A stretch of DNA of 7,030 nucleotides. It comes from an uncultured Acidimicrobiia bacterium (GTDB lineage: Bacteria; Actinomycetota; Acidimicrobiia; Spongiisociales; JAENVV01). Position 1 is the first letter of the stretch. Each line of letters begins with the position of its first letter. Made by a program: the position numbers and the translations under genes. Positions 1 through 6,165 of this stretch are shown here, piece by piece. Below the pieces are notes generated by a model. It was not told where the DNA came from, made no database searches, and worked only from the letters and a program-made list of their open reading frames with translations. Location of the stretch: assembly GCA_905480085.1 (NCBI GenBank), contig CAJQPD010000269.1, positions 1-7,030 of the forward strand, in the 5' to 3' direction.

Positions 1-369
1 CCCGAGGGCGGCGATGGCGGGGAGCGCGGCGGCCCGACGATCTTTGAGTTCGCCGCTGACCAGTTCGCGTTTGATTTCCAGGCCAACCACGAAGAAGAAA
101 ATGGCCATGAATCCATCGTTGATGACCTCGCGTAATGTTTCTTCGAGGTGGATGGGACCAAGGGAAAAAGCGAGGTGTGTATCCCAAAAGGTTGCATAGC
201 TCTCGCCGCCTGGCATGTTCGCCCAGATCAGGGCGACGATCGCCGCGACCATGAGGACGATGCCGGAGGCAGCTTCGGTGTCGGTGAAGGCCAGCGCAGG
301 TCGCACAAATCGACGGGGTACGAATCGATCTGAGTCGACCCAGGTGGTCAGGGTGGGGTCTTGGGCCAT
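1..369 (-). CDS. nhaA: Na+/H+ antiporter NhaA, N-terminal 123 residues (cut by left edge)
   Basis: NhaA antiporters sit in the cytoplasmic membrane and exchange internal Na+ for external H+, controlling pH and sodium. The visible protein begins MAQDPTLTTWVDSDRF. It has a first membrane segment at about residues 34-52 (ASGIVLMVAAIVALIWAN), the usual extracytoplasmic stretch, and then the family hallmark at residues 82-107, where INDGFMAIFFFVVGLEIKRE closely matches the conserved second helix and following loop of NhaA. The frame is open to base 1, so about two thirds of the protein lies outside the window. The ATG at 367-369 is chosen because the N-terminus then has normal family length, although no clear Shine-Dalgarno sequence precedes it. 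It lies 47 bp downstream of the 417-962 gene on the same strand and could be co-transcribed. Family assignment is firm; transport activity is inferred from the family. Confidence 0.93.
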   Translation of the reverse strand, partial: MAQDPTLTTWVDSDRFVPRRFVRPALAFTDTEAASGIVLMVAAIVALIWANMPGGESYATFWDTHLAFSLGPIHLEETLREVINDGFMAIFFFVVGLEIKRELVSGELKDRRAAALPAIAALG

Positions 370-384
370 GGTTAGTGACAGGCT

Positions 385-396
385 ACCAATATTGGT
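385..396. promoter_or_regulatory. 12-bp perfect palindrome upstream of nhaA
   Basis: ACCAATATTGGT is a perfect palindrome lying 15 bp before the nhaA start codon, between it and the preceding gene. It is where a transcription factor dimer could sit, or it may overlap a promoter. No regulator family is recognised from the motif, so an operator role is only a suggestion. Confidence 0.3.
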
Positions 397-397
397 G

Positions 398-418
398 AGC
401 TGGCAAAGTCAGCCAGCT
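398..418 (-). repeat. 7-bp inverted repeat overlapping the stop of the 417-962 gene
   Basis: AGCTGGC (398-404) and GCCAGCT (412-418) are perfect complements around a 7-nt loop. On the minus strand the hairpin begins within the stop codon of the upstream gene. No T-tract follows, so it is not a standard intrinsic terminator. It could be a weak attenuator or an RNA-stabilising stem between the two genes. Confidence 0.35.
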
Positions 419-962
419 ACTTCATGGACCGCAGGAATGTGTCAAAGCCCGATTCGTCGAAATCGTCGACCGGTCCAACCATGATGGCTACGGCCGCGTT
501 GCCGCTACTTGCCGGAAACACCACGATGTCCTGGCGCATATCCATGCCACGATCCTGCCCGATGAGCGTGTCGACGGTCCGGGTTTCGCTTGCGACCAGG
601 ACTTGTCTTGACCCGGAGTAGTCGTAGTTGTTGCCGAAACCCGCCTGTCGCTGGAACGCATCCCGCGCTTCGGCTTCAGCTCCTTCGAAGTCGGCGTCGG
701 GCGTCTCGATGAGCATGAGCACCTTGTTGTCGTCGCTGGTAAGGGTGGCCATCATCAATTTGAGCCCGAGGACGTCCATACCGAAGACCGGCTCGAATCC
801 TTCCGGCAAGGTGTGAATGCTGATCTCCTGGCCGATATTGGCAGCGTTCTCAGGACCGGCAATGAAGCGTCCAGAGAAACGGACGATGGCGAACACCGTA
901 ACCGCCCCGAGCAGTATCAAGACACCTATTACCGAGAGAACGATCTTCGTGGTTTTTGACAT
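417..962 (-). CDS. Single-pass membrane-anchored protein of unknown function, 181 aa
   Basis: I do not recognise a named family. The protein starts MSKTTK and has one strong hydrophobic segment at about residues 7-27 (IVLSVIGVLILLGAVTVFAIV), consistent with an uncleaved signal anchor. The remaining roughly 150 residues would then lie outside the cytoplasmic membrane. That domain is acidic, has no cysteine, and alternates short hydrophobic strands (KLMMATL, KVLMLIET, RQVLVAS, QDIVVFPA, AAVAIMVGP), suggesting a mostly beta or alpha/beta fold. The ATG at 960-962 is preferred because AAAGGA lies 4 nt upstream; an in-frame TTG eight codons earlier (984-986) has poorer support. It sits 85 bp after fba and 47 bp before nhaA on the same strand. 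The reading frame and topology are reasonably clear; the function is not. Confidence 0.75.
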   Translation of the reverse strand: MSKTTKIVLSVIGVLILLGAVTVFAIVRFSGRFIAGPENAANIGQEISIHTLPEGFEPVFGMDVLGLKLMMATLTSDDNKVLMLIETPDADFEGAEAEARDAFQRQAGFGNNYDYSGSRQVLVASETRTVDTLIGQDRGMDMRQDIVVFPASSGNAAVAIMVGPVDDFDESGFDTFLRSMK

Positions 963-989
963 TGGATCCTTTGAGCTTCCCTGCAAGAC

Positions 990-1003
990 GCACCCGACGG
1001 TGC
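990..1003 (-). repeat. Small hairpin between fba and the membrane-anchored protein gene
   Basis: GCACC (990-994) and GGTGC (999-1003) form a perfect 5-bp stem with a 4-nt loop, extendable by G-T wobble pairs on the minus strand. It lies in the 85-bp gap, 27 nt upstream of the next start codon. No T-tract follows it, so it is not a convincing terminator. No clear promoter was seen in this gap either. Confidence 0.25.
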
Positions 1004-1047
1004 ACGGGTTCCGCCACGAGCCGAGAAGACCCGCCTGGTTGGGAGGT

Positions 1048-2076
1048 CTAGCCGATCGACGTTCCGACCGACTTGAGGTCCTGGCAGGCCCGTAGTACCC
1101 GATCGGCCATCGACTGCTCGGCCTTTTTCATGTAGGAGCGTGGGTCGTACAGTTTCTTGTCACCGACGTCGCCGTCGACCTTGAGTACGCCGGCGTAGTT
1201 GGTCATCATGTGGTCGACGATTGGTCGGGTTAGGGCGTATTGGGTGTCTGTATCGACGTTCATTTTGATGACCCCGTAGCCGAGGGTCTCGTGGATCTCC
1301 TCGAGGGACGATCCCGAACCGCCGTGAAATACCAGATCGTGTCGACCCTCAGGGCCATATTTGGCCTCCATGGCCGCTTGGCCGTCCCTGAGGATGGTGG
1401 GATCGAGCTTGACCGCGCCCGGTTTGTAGACCCCATGGACGTTGCCGAACACGGCGGCCAGCAAGTACCGACCGCGCTCACCGGTGCCGAGTTTCTCCGC
1501 CACAGCCACCATGTCCTCGGGACTTGTATAGAGCTTTTGGCGGTCGATGTTTTCGTGATCCATCGCGTCCTCGACCCCGCCGACAATGCCGATTTCGAGC
1601 TCAAGAATGACGTCGACGTCGGCGCACTCATCGAGCAATGCATTGGCCAGTGCCAGGTTGTCAGCCAGGGGAAGATTGGAGGCGTCCAACATGTGACTCT
1701 GGAAGATGGGACCGAGACCGGCCGCCTTACGTTGGCGGGAGACCTCCAGCAATGGCCGGATGTAGGTATCGACTTTGTCGGGTTGGCAGTGGTCGGTATG
1801 CAGGGCGACGTTGATCGGGTAGTGAGCGGCCACCACATGAGCAAATTCGCTCAAGGCTTCTGCCCCCCGTGGCATGTCTTTAAGGGACAACCCGGACAAG
1901 AACTCGCCGCCACCGGTCGAAACCTGGACGATTCCATCGGATTCAGCCTCGGCAAACCCGCGCAAGGCAGCATTGAGACTCTCCGAGGAAGTGACATTGA
2001 TGGCGGGGAGGGCGAAACCATTCTGTCGGGCGGAGTCGATCATCGCCCGGTATTTCTCGGGAGTTGCGATGGGCAT
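1048..2076 (-). CDS. fba: Class II fructose-bisphosphate aldolase (zinc-dependent)
   Basis: This cytoplasmic enzyme of glycolysis and gluconeogenesis reversibly splits fructose 1,6-bisphosphate into dihydroxyacetone phosphate and glyceraldehyde 3-phosphate. The 342-aa length is normal for the actinobacterial form. Visible landmarks are ALHTDHCQ with the catalytic Asp95 and first zinc ligand His96; FQSHMLDAS at 125-133; the acidic ELEIGIVGG segment at 159-167; GNVHGVYKPG with zinc ligand His214; VFHGGSGS with zinc ligand His251; and the phosphate-binding NVDTDTQ at 273-279. The C-terminus (YDPRSYMKKAEQSMADRVLRACQDL) is also typical, so no key residue is missing. The ATG at 2074-2076 is preceded by AGAAGGA with a 4-nt gap, a good ribosome binding site. 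It is divergent from the DUF454 gene and may be the first gene of a transcript running through the 417-962 gene and nhaA. Confidence 0.97.
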   Translation of the reverse strand: MPIATPEKYRAMIDSARQNGFALPAINVTSSESLNAALRGFAEAESDGIVQVSTGGGEFLSGLSLKDMPRGAEALSEFAHVVAAHYPINVALHTDHCQPDKVDTYIRPLLEVSRQRKAAGLGPIFQSHMLDASNLPLADNLALANALLDECADVDVILELEIGIVGGVEDAMDHENIDRQKLYTSPEDMVAVAEKLGTGERGRYLLAAVFGNVHGVYKPGAVKLDPTILRDGQAAMEAKYGPEGRHDLVFHGGSGSSLEEIHETLGYGVIKMNVDTDTQYALTRPIVDHMMTNYAGVLKVDGDVGDKKLYDPRSYMKKAEQSMADRVLRACQDLKSVGTSIG

Positions 2077-2080
2077 GGAG

Positions 2081-2087
2081 TCCTTCT
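2081..2087 (-). promoter_or_regulatory. Ribosome binding site of fba
   Basis: On the minus strand this reads AGAAGGA, 4 nt before the ATG at 2074-2076. It is the clearest Shine-Dalgarno sequence in the left half of the window and fixes the aldolase start. Confidence 0.7.
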
Positions 2088-2136
2088 TCCGGTTTTCGAC
2101 GTGCTGTCTGTATTATCTGCCTCTACGGTAACAAAT
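2088..2136. promoter_or_regulatory. Divergent promoter region between fba and the DUF454 gene
   Basis: The 60-bp intergenic region must drive two genes in opposite directions. TATTAT at 2111-2116 is a good -10 hexamer for the plus-strand DUF454 gene, and the almost coincident GATAAT read on the minus strand (2112-2117) is a good -10 for fba. No convincing -35 is seen for either. If the -10 elements are used, the plus-strand transcript starts near 2123, giving a very short leader, while fba gets a leader of about 30 nt that includes its ribosome binding site. Overlapping -10 boxes would make the two promoters compete for polymerase. Confidence 0.4.
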
Positions 2137-2559
2137 ATGAAACAGGCAAAAGATCAGTCCCGCTTCAAAAAGGGTCTCTATACATTCCTCGGCCTGCTTT
2201 TTTCTGGCCTGGCCATCGCCGGGGCGGTCCTGCCGTTGGTGCCAGTCACGATCAACGTCATCGTGGCCGGGTTCTTCTTTGCCATGGGCTCTGAGCGGTT
2301 CGATGCCTGGTTGACGAACCATAAGGTGTTCGGCCCCATCATCACGAACTATCGATCGGGGGCGGGTTTCACCATCAAAGGCAAGACCATCGCGGTCTCT
2401 GCCATGAGTACCTCGATTCTCTTGTCAACGATTTATGCGCTCACCAATGGTGCTCCGGCGATGGTGGCCTACTTCATGACCGCCATCTGGGCGTATGCGG
2501 CCTGGTTCATTCTGAAGCAACCGACCAAGGCGATTCACGATTTGGCGGCGAAATCCTAA
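2137..2559 (+). CDS. DUF454 (YbaN-like) inner membrane protein, 140 aa
   Basis: Members of this family are small integral membrane proteins without an established function. The match is seen in the first helix plus motif LYTFLGLLFSGLAIAGAVLP followed by LVPVTINVIVAGFFFAMGSERFDAWLTNHKVFGPIITNYR, which follows the family pattern LPLLPTTPFxLLAaxcFaxSSpRfhxWLlnHrxFGpyIxdwr. Membrane segments lie at about residues 14-33, 36-51, 84-103 and 106-126, giving about four passes. Family members usually have T-T-P after the proline-rich turn; here it is VPVTIN, a mild departure. The ATG at 2137-2139 places the cationic start MKQAKDQSRFKK directly before helix 1. No clear Shine-Dalgarno is present, and an in-frame GTG at 2101 is less likely because it lies upstream of the candidate -10 element. 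It converges with the small gene at 2566-2793. Confidence 0.88.
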   Translation: MKQAKDQSRFKKGLYTFLGLLFSGLAIAGAVLPLVPVTINVIVAGFFFAMGSERFDAWLTNHKVFGPIITNYRSGAGFTIKGKTIAVSAMSTSILLSTIYALTNGAPAMVAYFMTAIWAYAAWFILKQPTKAIHDLAAKS

Positions 2560-2565
2560 CCAGGC

Positions 2566-2793
2566 TTAGGCAGGGCCGGTGAGGCGAGCCTGCAGTCCGT
2601 AGACTCTGGCGGGCGGCCGACGTGGGATTGGTTGCGCCTGATCGTAAATCCGATAGATCCGCGGCTGCGGCGACAGGGTCACATGGACCTCGTGGCAGAC
2701 CGAACAGGTGATTTGGGTCAGATGCTGTGAGGCGTGGCGTCGCTGGTGATCGTGTCCAACCACCTGACACCTGAGGGAGCGCAATGCGTTCAT
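2566..2793 (-). CDS. Small Cys/His-rich protein, putative zinc ribbon, 75 aa
   Basis: The N-terminal 35 residues hold a metal-site pattern: LRCQVVGHDH gives Cys9, His14 and His16, and ITCSVCHE gives Cys30 and Cys33, with His34 adjacent. A C-x4-H spaced about 15 residues from C-x2-C resembles short zinc-ribbon proteins such as DUF1660, whose N-terminus reads roughly C-x3-GH followed by CxxC. Residues 20-29 are polar and His-rich; the tail after residue 40 is basic, Pro/Arg-rich and probably disordered. The ATG at 2791-2793 is preferred because GGAGAGG stands 7 nt upstream, the best ribosome binding site nearby; the frame stays open further upstream to about 2952 but those residues look unlike protein. 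A promoter-like pair lies at 2843-2872. The function is unknown; metal binding is inferred from the residues. It could still be a chance frame, but start signals and the motif agree. Confidence 0.6.
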   Translation of the reverse strand: MNALRSLRCQVVGHDHQRRHASQHLTQITCSVCHEVHVTLSPQPRIYRIYDQAQPIPRRPPARVYGLQARLTGPA

Positions 2794-2800
2794 CTGTTGG

Positions 2801-2807
2801 CCTCTCC
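2801..2807 (-). promoter_or_regulatory. Ribosome binding site deciding the start of the small Cys/His gene
   Basis: The minus strand reads GGAGAGG here, 7 nt before the ATG at 2791-2793. This is a strong Shine-Dalgarno match at near-ideal spacing and is the main reason for choosing the short 75-aa form. Confidence 0.55.
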
Positions 2808-2842
2808 ATGCCTGCGGCCCTAGCCGTGCCCCCTGTAAAGCA

Positions 2843-2872
2843 ATCATATGCGTCGCGCGGGCGGTCGCGCAA
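2843..2872 (-). promoter_or_regulatory. Candidate promoter of the small Cys/His gene
   Basis: On the minus strand TTGCGC (2867-2872) serves as -35 and TATGAT (2843-2848) as -10, separated by 18 bp. TATGAT differs from the consensus at one base. The start point would be near 2836, giving a leader of about 40 nt that includes the GGAGAGG site. The spacer holds a direct repeat GCGCGAC at 12-bp spacing. Confidence 0.4.
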
Positions 2873-2897
2873 GGGATATGTGCTTCATAGATTCTGA

Positions 2898-2922
2898 CGT
2901 GGCCGATTGCCACGATCGTGGC
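2898..2922 (-). repeat. Three-arm repeat forming alternative hairpins after the permease gene
   Basis: CGTGGC (2898-2903), GCCACG (2909-2914) and CGTGGC (2917-2922) lie in a row. The first and second arms form a perfect 6-bp stem with a 5-nt loop. The second and third form the perfect 14-bp palindrome GCCACGATCGTGGC (2909-2922), which would fold as a 5-bp stem with GATC as the loop. The two folds exclude each other. The element starts 7 bp beyond the permease stop codon. With no T-tract it is not a canonical terminator, but it may protect or end the ABC operon mRNA. Confidence 0.4.
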
Positions 2923-2929
2923 TCGAGCG

Positions 2930-5434
2930 CTACTCGTAGGCGATTGCTTCAAGGATGTTGAGATTCGCGGCTCGCCTGGCCGGCAGTATTGCTGCGAGCA
3001 CCCCGGCCACGATGGAGGCGATCAGCCCCAGGCCGATCCACGTCCATGGGATGACGAAGGAGAATCCGGCCCCGAATATGCTCCCCGACAGGCCCCAGCC
3101 GATGAACGTCCCCACCACGACTCCCATGAGGGCACCGAGTATGGATACGAACACGGCTTCCCAACGGATCATCGCTCGAATCTGGACGCGGGTGGAGCCG
3201 ATCGCTCGTAACAGTCCCAGTTCCCTGGTTCGCTCGAACACGGACAGCAGGAGGATCAGGACGATACCGAGCAGCGCGATGAAGATCGACATGGCCAGCA
3301 AAACGAAAACAAACGCCAGCAGACCCAGCAATTGCCCCTGGATGTCGGCCAGGAGCTCATCTTGAGTTGTCACGTTTGCGAACGGGTAGTCGGTCTGGAT
3401 GAGTTCGGCAATGGTTGCTTTGGCCTGATCAGGATCGGTTCCGCCAGTCAACTTGACTCCGATTGAAACGACGTTGCCCTGTGGAAACCGATCCGCCAAT
3501 GTGCTGGTCGGTAGATAGAAGCCCTGAGTGTCGTCAACCGAGGAGCTGTAGTCCCACACGACCGCCACCGTCCATTGTTCGGGCCCGGTGCCGAGATCGA
3601 CCGTGACGGGATCTCCGGGGGCCAGGCCGAGCTCGTCGGCCTGAGCGCGTTGGACGGCGACCGTTTCACCGACGAGATCACTCCAGTTGCCTTGTACCTC
3701 ATCGAAGAAGTAGGTCTGTTCGACGGTTTCGGGTTCAAATGACCCGAAGAAAGTCGACTCTTCGTTGATCGACCCCTGGGCGAATCGGCTCGACTGGGTG
3801 GCGGCCACGAAGTCCAGTTCACCCACGATCGAGGCGATTTCGGGGCTCACCCCGGCAGTCGGGTCGGCGCCAGCCGATTGGATGGTCAGCTCGGCCGATA
3901 CCGCATCCTCCAGGACAGCGGTAGCTGTCTTCTGGGTAATCACGACGATGACCGACACCGCAACGACGAACGCCACCCCGAACATGAGGGCCCCGGCGGT
4001 TGCCCCGGTGCGACGAGGTGATCGTGCTGCATTGTCGGTGGCGATCTTCCTCACTGGAGTATTCCCGAGGAACCGGGCGATGGTTCGCACAAATGGCCGT
4101 CCGATGATGGCTCCGAAGACATACGTGGCAATGAGGATTGCCAGAGCCCCTATTCCGCCGGTCAGCAGGTTGACGCGGTCGAGCCCGGTTAACGCGACGA
4201 GCACGACTCCGGGGACGCCAAGCACCGAACCGACCACCAGTTGCTTGGTGAGGCGGCGGGGTGGTTTGTCGATGGTCGCCAGAGCCGCCATGGGGCTGAC
4301 CTGGGAGGCACGGGCGGCCGGTAGTAGCGCTGAGACGAGGGTTACGGCCATCCCGACGCCAAAGGCAGTCACGAAGGTGCCTGGTGCGAGTACGAGACCA
4401 CCGTCGGCGAGTCCTGAACCCCCGAAGAGCGAGAAGGCTGCCCTGGCTGCCGTGGCCAGCAGGATTCCGCCGATCAGCCCGGCGACTCCCGATATGAGAC
4501 CAATGACGAGCGCTTCGACGATGACCGAGGTGACCAACTGCTTTTTGGTTGCTCCCAGGACACGGAATAGGGCCAATTCCCTGGTTCGTTGACCGAGCAC
4601 CGTCCGAAAAGCGTTGTAAACGACGAATACCCCGACCACAACTGAGATTCCTGCAAAAACCAGGAGCACTGTCTGGATGAAGCCGAGGGCTTGTTTCAGC
4701 TGGGCGGCTTGCTCTTCGGCCGCCGCTTGAGCGTCGACCGCGACGACTCCGTCGGGAAGACGACTCGTCAGGTCGTCGAGAACCTCCTGGAGAAGGGTCG
4801 GATCTTCGACAGCTACATCAATGGTCGTGTACAACCCGTCCAGGCCGAGGACCGAGGTGGCCGTAGCCAGATCGAACGTGAATAAGGCGGGACCCGCTCC
4901 GAATCCCCCGAGAACGCCGGTTACGGTGTAGTCAGAGATTGCCCCCGTTGCCGCCAGGCCGATGGTGTCACCAATTGCCAGGTCGTATCTCTCGCGAGCC
5001 GTAGTGTCGATCGCAACTTCCGTGGGGCCTTGCGCCCCGCGCCCCTCGACGAGGGTCAGGGTTGGATCGCCCTCCCAGGAGAGTGCAAAATTGGGAGGTC
5101 CCTGGATGCTCTGTACCTCACCGCCGACGGACAGATTGACCAACCCGCCTACCCCTGGCCAGGTGTCGATGATGCCCGGGGTGCTCTCGACAATCGTGAG
5201 TACATCCGCATCAAACGCCGGTTGGAGACTTGTGAAACCCTGATCGACATCCGGGTTGATTCTGATGTCGATCCCCTCGAAAGCGCCTTCGAAGAGTGCA
5301 TCAAATGAGCCTCCGATGGTGTCGGTGAAGATGAGTGAGCCGGCGACGAACGAAACGCCGGCAACAATGGACAGCACAAGAAGAAGCGTCCTCAGTTTAT
5401 GTTCCCAGATCCCCCTGATGGCCGCTCGAACCAT
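2930..5434 (-). CDS. ABC transporter permease with two FtsX/MacB-type halves, 834 aa
   Basis: This is the membrane subunit of a type VII-like (MacB/FtsX/LolCE superfamily) ABC transporter, probably exporting or extracting a substrate at the outer face of the cytoplasmic membrane. The layout is: an anchor helix at about 14-36; a large extracytoplasmic domain at 40-250; FtsX core 1 at about 252-385 with three helices; two linker helices at about 398-446; another anchor at 478-500; a second extracytoplasmic domain at 501-700; and FtsX core 2 at about 704-834. The halves share clear sequence: QRTRELALFRVLGA (282-295) matches ERTRELGLLRAIGS (734-747), and LLPAARASQVSPMAALA matches ILPARRAANLNILEAIA. 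About ten membrane passes are expected and I see no cysteine. The ATG at 5432-5434 begins 2 bp after the ATPase stop, with GGAG 8 nt upstream, so the two are translationally close. The substrate cannot be told from sequence. Confidence 0.95.
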   Translation of the reverse strand: MVRAAIRGIWEHKLRTLLLVLSIVAGVSFVAGSLIFTDTIGGSFDALFEGAFEGIDIRINPDVDQGFTSLQPAFDADVLTIVESTPGIIDTWPGVGGLVNLSVGGEVQSIQGPPNFALSWEGDPTLTLVEGRGAQGPTEVAIDTTARERYDLAIGDTIGLAATGAISDYTVTGVLGGFGAGPALFTFDLATATSVLGLDGLYTTIDVAVEDPTLLQEVLDDLTSRLPDGVVAVDAQAAAEEQAAQLKQALGFIQTVLLVFAGISVVVGVFVVYNAFRTVLGQRTRELALFRVLGATKKQLVTSVIVEALVIGLISGVAGLIGGILLATAARAAFSLFGGSGLADGGLVLAPGTFVTAFGVGMAVTLVSALLPAARASQVSPMAALATIDKPPRRLTKQLVVGSVLGVPGVVLVALTGLDRVNLLTGGIGALAILIATYVFGAIIGRPFVRTIARFLGNTPVRKIATDNAARSPRRTGATAGALMFGVAFVVAVSVIVVITQKTATAVLEDAVSAELTIQSAGADPTAGVSPEIASIVGELDFVAATQSSRFAQGSINEESTFFGSFEPETVEQTYFFDEVQGNWSDLVGETVAVQRAQADELGLAPGDPVTVDLGTGPEQWTVAVVWDYSSSVDDTQGFYLPTSTLADRFPQGNVVSIGVKLTGGTDPDQAKATIAELIQTDYPFANVTTQDELLADIQGQLLGLLAFVFVLLAMSIFIALLGIVLILLLSVFERTRELGLLRAIGSTRVQIRAMIRWEAVFVSILGALMGVVVGTFIGWGLSGSIFGAGFSFVIPWTWIGLGLIASIVAGVLAAILPARRAANLNILEAIAYE

Positions 5435-5436
5435 GG

Positions 5437-6165
5437 CTAGGTCTCCAGCGTCTTGATACGGTCCAGAACCTTTTCGGCGGTTGGGTCGAACATTTCGTCA
5501 ACGATGTGTCCGTCGGCCAGAAAGACGATCCGATCTGCGTAGCTTGCCGACGTTGCGTCGTGGGTGACCATGATGATGGTTTGCCCGAATACGTCGACGG
5601 CCTGGCGCATGAACCCGAGCAGTTCGGCGCCTGACTTTGAGTCCAGGTTGCCTGATGGCTCGTCACCGAAAATGATTTCCGGCCGACTTGCCAGTGCTCG
5701 GGCGGCGGCAACTCGCTGTTGCTGGCCCCCTGACATCTCCGAAGGTCGGTGGCTGAGACGATCACCAATCCCGAGGATCTCGACGACCTGGTCGAACCAC
5801 GCCGTATCCGTTTTCCGACCGGCGATAGCCGCGGGAAGGGTGATGTTCTCGCGAGCTGTCAACGTCGGGATCAGGTTGAACGACTGAAAAATAAAGCCAA
5901 TCTTGTCGCGGCGCAGTTCCGTGAGTTCACGGTCGCCCATTCCGGTTAGTTGGGTGTCCCCGAGAAACACGCTTCCTTCGGTGAGGTCGTCGAGAGCCGC
6001 CAGGCAGTGCATGAGGGTCGACTTACCGGAGCCAGAAGGTCCCATGATGGCGGTGAACTGTCCCGGCGCGAACTCAACCGTGACGTTGTCGAGGGCCGTC
6101 ACGGCCGTGTCGCCCTCTCCGTATATCTTGGTTGCGCCGACGGCGCGGGCGGCTGGTGTTGTCAC
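5437..6165 (-). CDS. ABC transporter ATP-binding protein, MacB/LolD class, 242 aa
   Basis: This cytoplasmic ATPase pairs with the permease immediately downstream and powers it by ATP binding and hydrolysis. All motifs are intact: Walker A GPSGSGKST (42-50), Q-loop Gln94 in FIFQSFNLIPTLTARENI, signature MSGGQQQRVAAARAL (144-158), Walker B IIFGDEPSGNLDS (164-176) with Asp168 and catalytic Glu169, and switch His202 in MVTHD. The FNLIP.LTA.EN segment and DEP(S/T)GNLDS are typical of the MacB/LolD/FtsE group. The start is a GTG at 6163-6165, supported by GAGGAG 8 nt upstream and by the usual distance to Walker A. The gene ends 2 bp before the permease start, so they form one operon. The strong terminator at 6241-6276 implies an independent promoter for the pair in 6166-6240, but no clear -35/-10 pair stands out there. 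Confidence 0.97.
   Translation of the reverse strand: MTTPAARAVGATKIYGEGDTAVTALDNVTVEFAPGQFTAIMGPSGSGKSTLMHCLAALDDLTEGSVFLGDTQLTGMGDRELTELRRDKIGFIFQSFNLIPTLTARENITLPAAIAGRKTDTAWFDQVVEILGIGDRLSHRPSEMSGGQQQRVAAARALASRPEIIFGDEPSGNLDSKSGAELLGFMRQAVDVFGQTIIMVTHDATSASYADRIVFLADGHIVDEMFDPTAEKVLDRIKTLET

Noticed and set aside
963..986. Eight-codon N-terminal extension of the membrane-anchored protein from a TTG
   Set aside because: The ATG at 962 has AAAGGA upstream and puts a short cationic stretch directly before the membrane helix.
1240..2136. Long plus-strand open frame antisense to fba, continuous with the DUF454 gene
   Set aside because: It is opposite a fully intact aldolase and its residues resemble no protein; the real plus-strand gene begins at the ATG at 2137.
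2561..2592. CAGGCT/AGCCTG inverted repeat near the convergent stops as a terminator
   Set aside because: Only 6 bp with a 20-nt loop and no T-tract on either strand.
2507..2872. 121-codon minus-strand frame overlapping the DUF454 gene end
   Set aside because: TTG start without ribosome binding site, overlaps a real convergent gene, and lacks the Cys/His pattern seen in the alternative frame.
3765..4592. 275-codon plus-strand open frame within the permease gene
   Set aside because: Antisense to a well-supported permease; composition is Ala/Thr/Arg/Pro/Ser-rich, as expected from reading a GC-rich membrane gene backwards, and no motif is seen.
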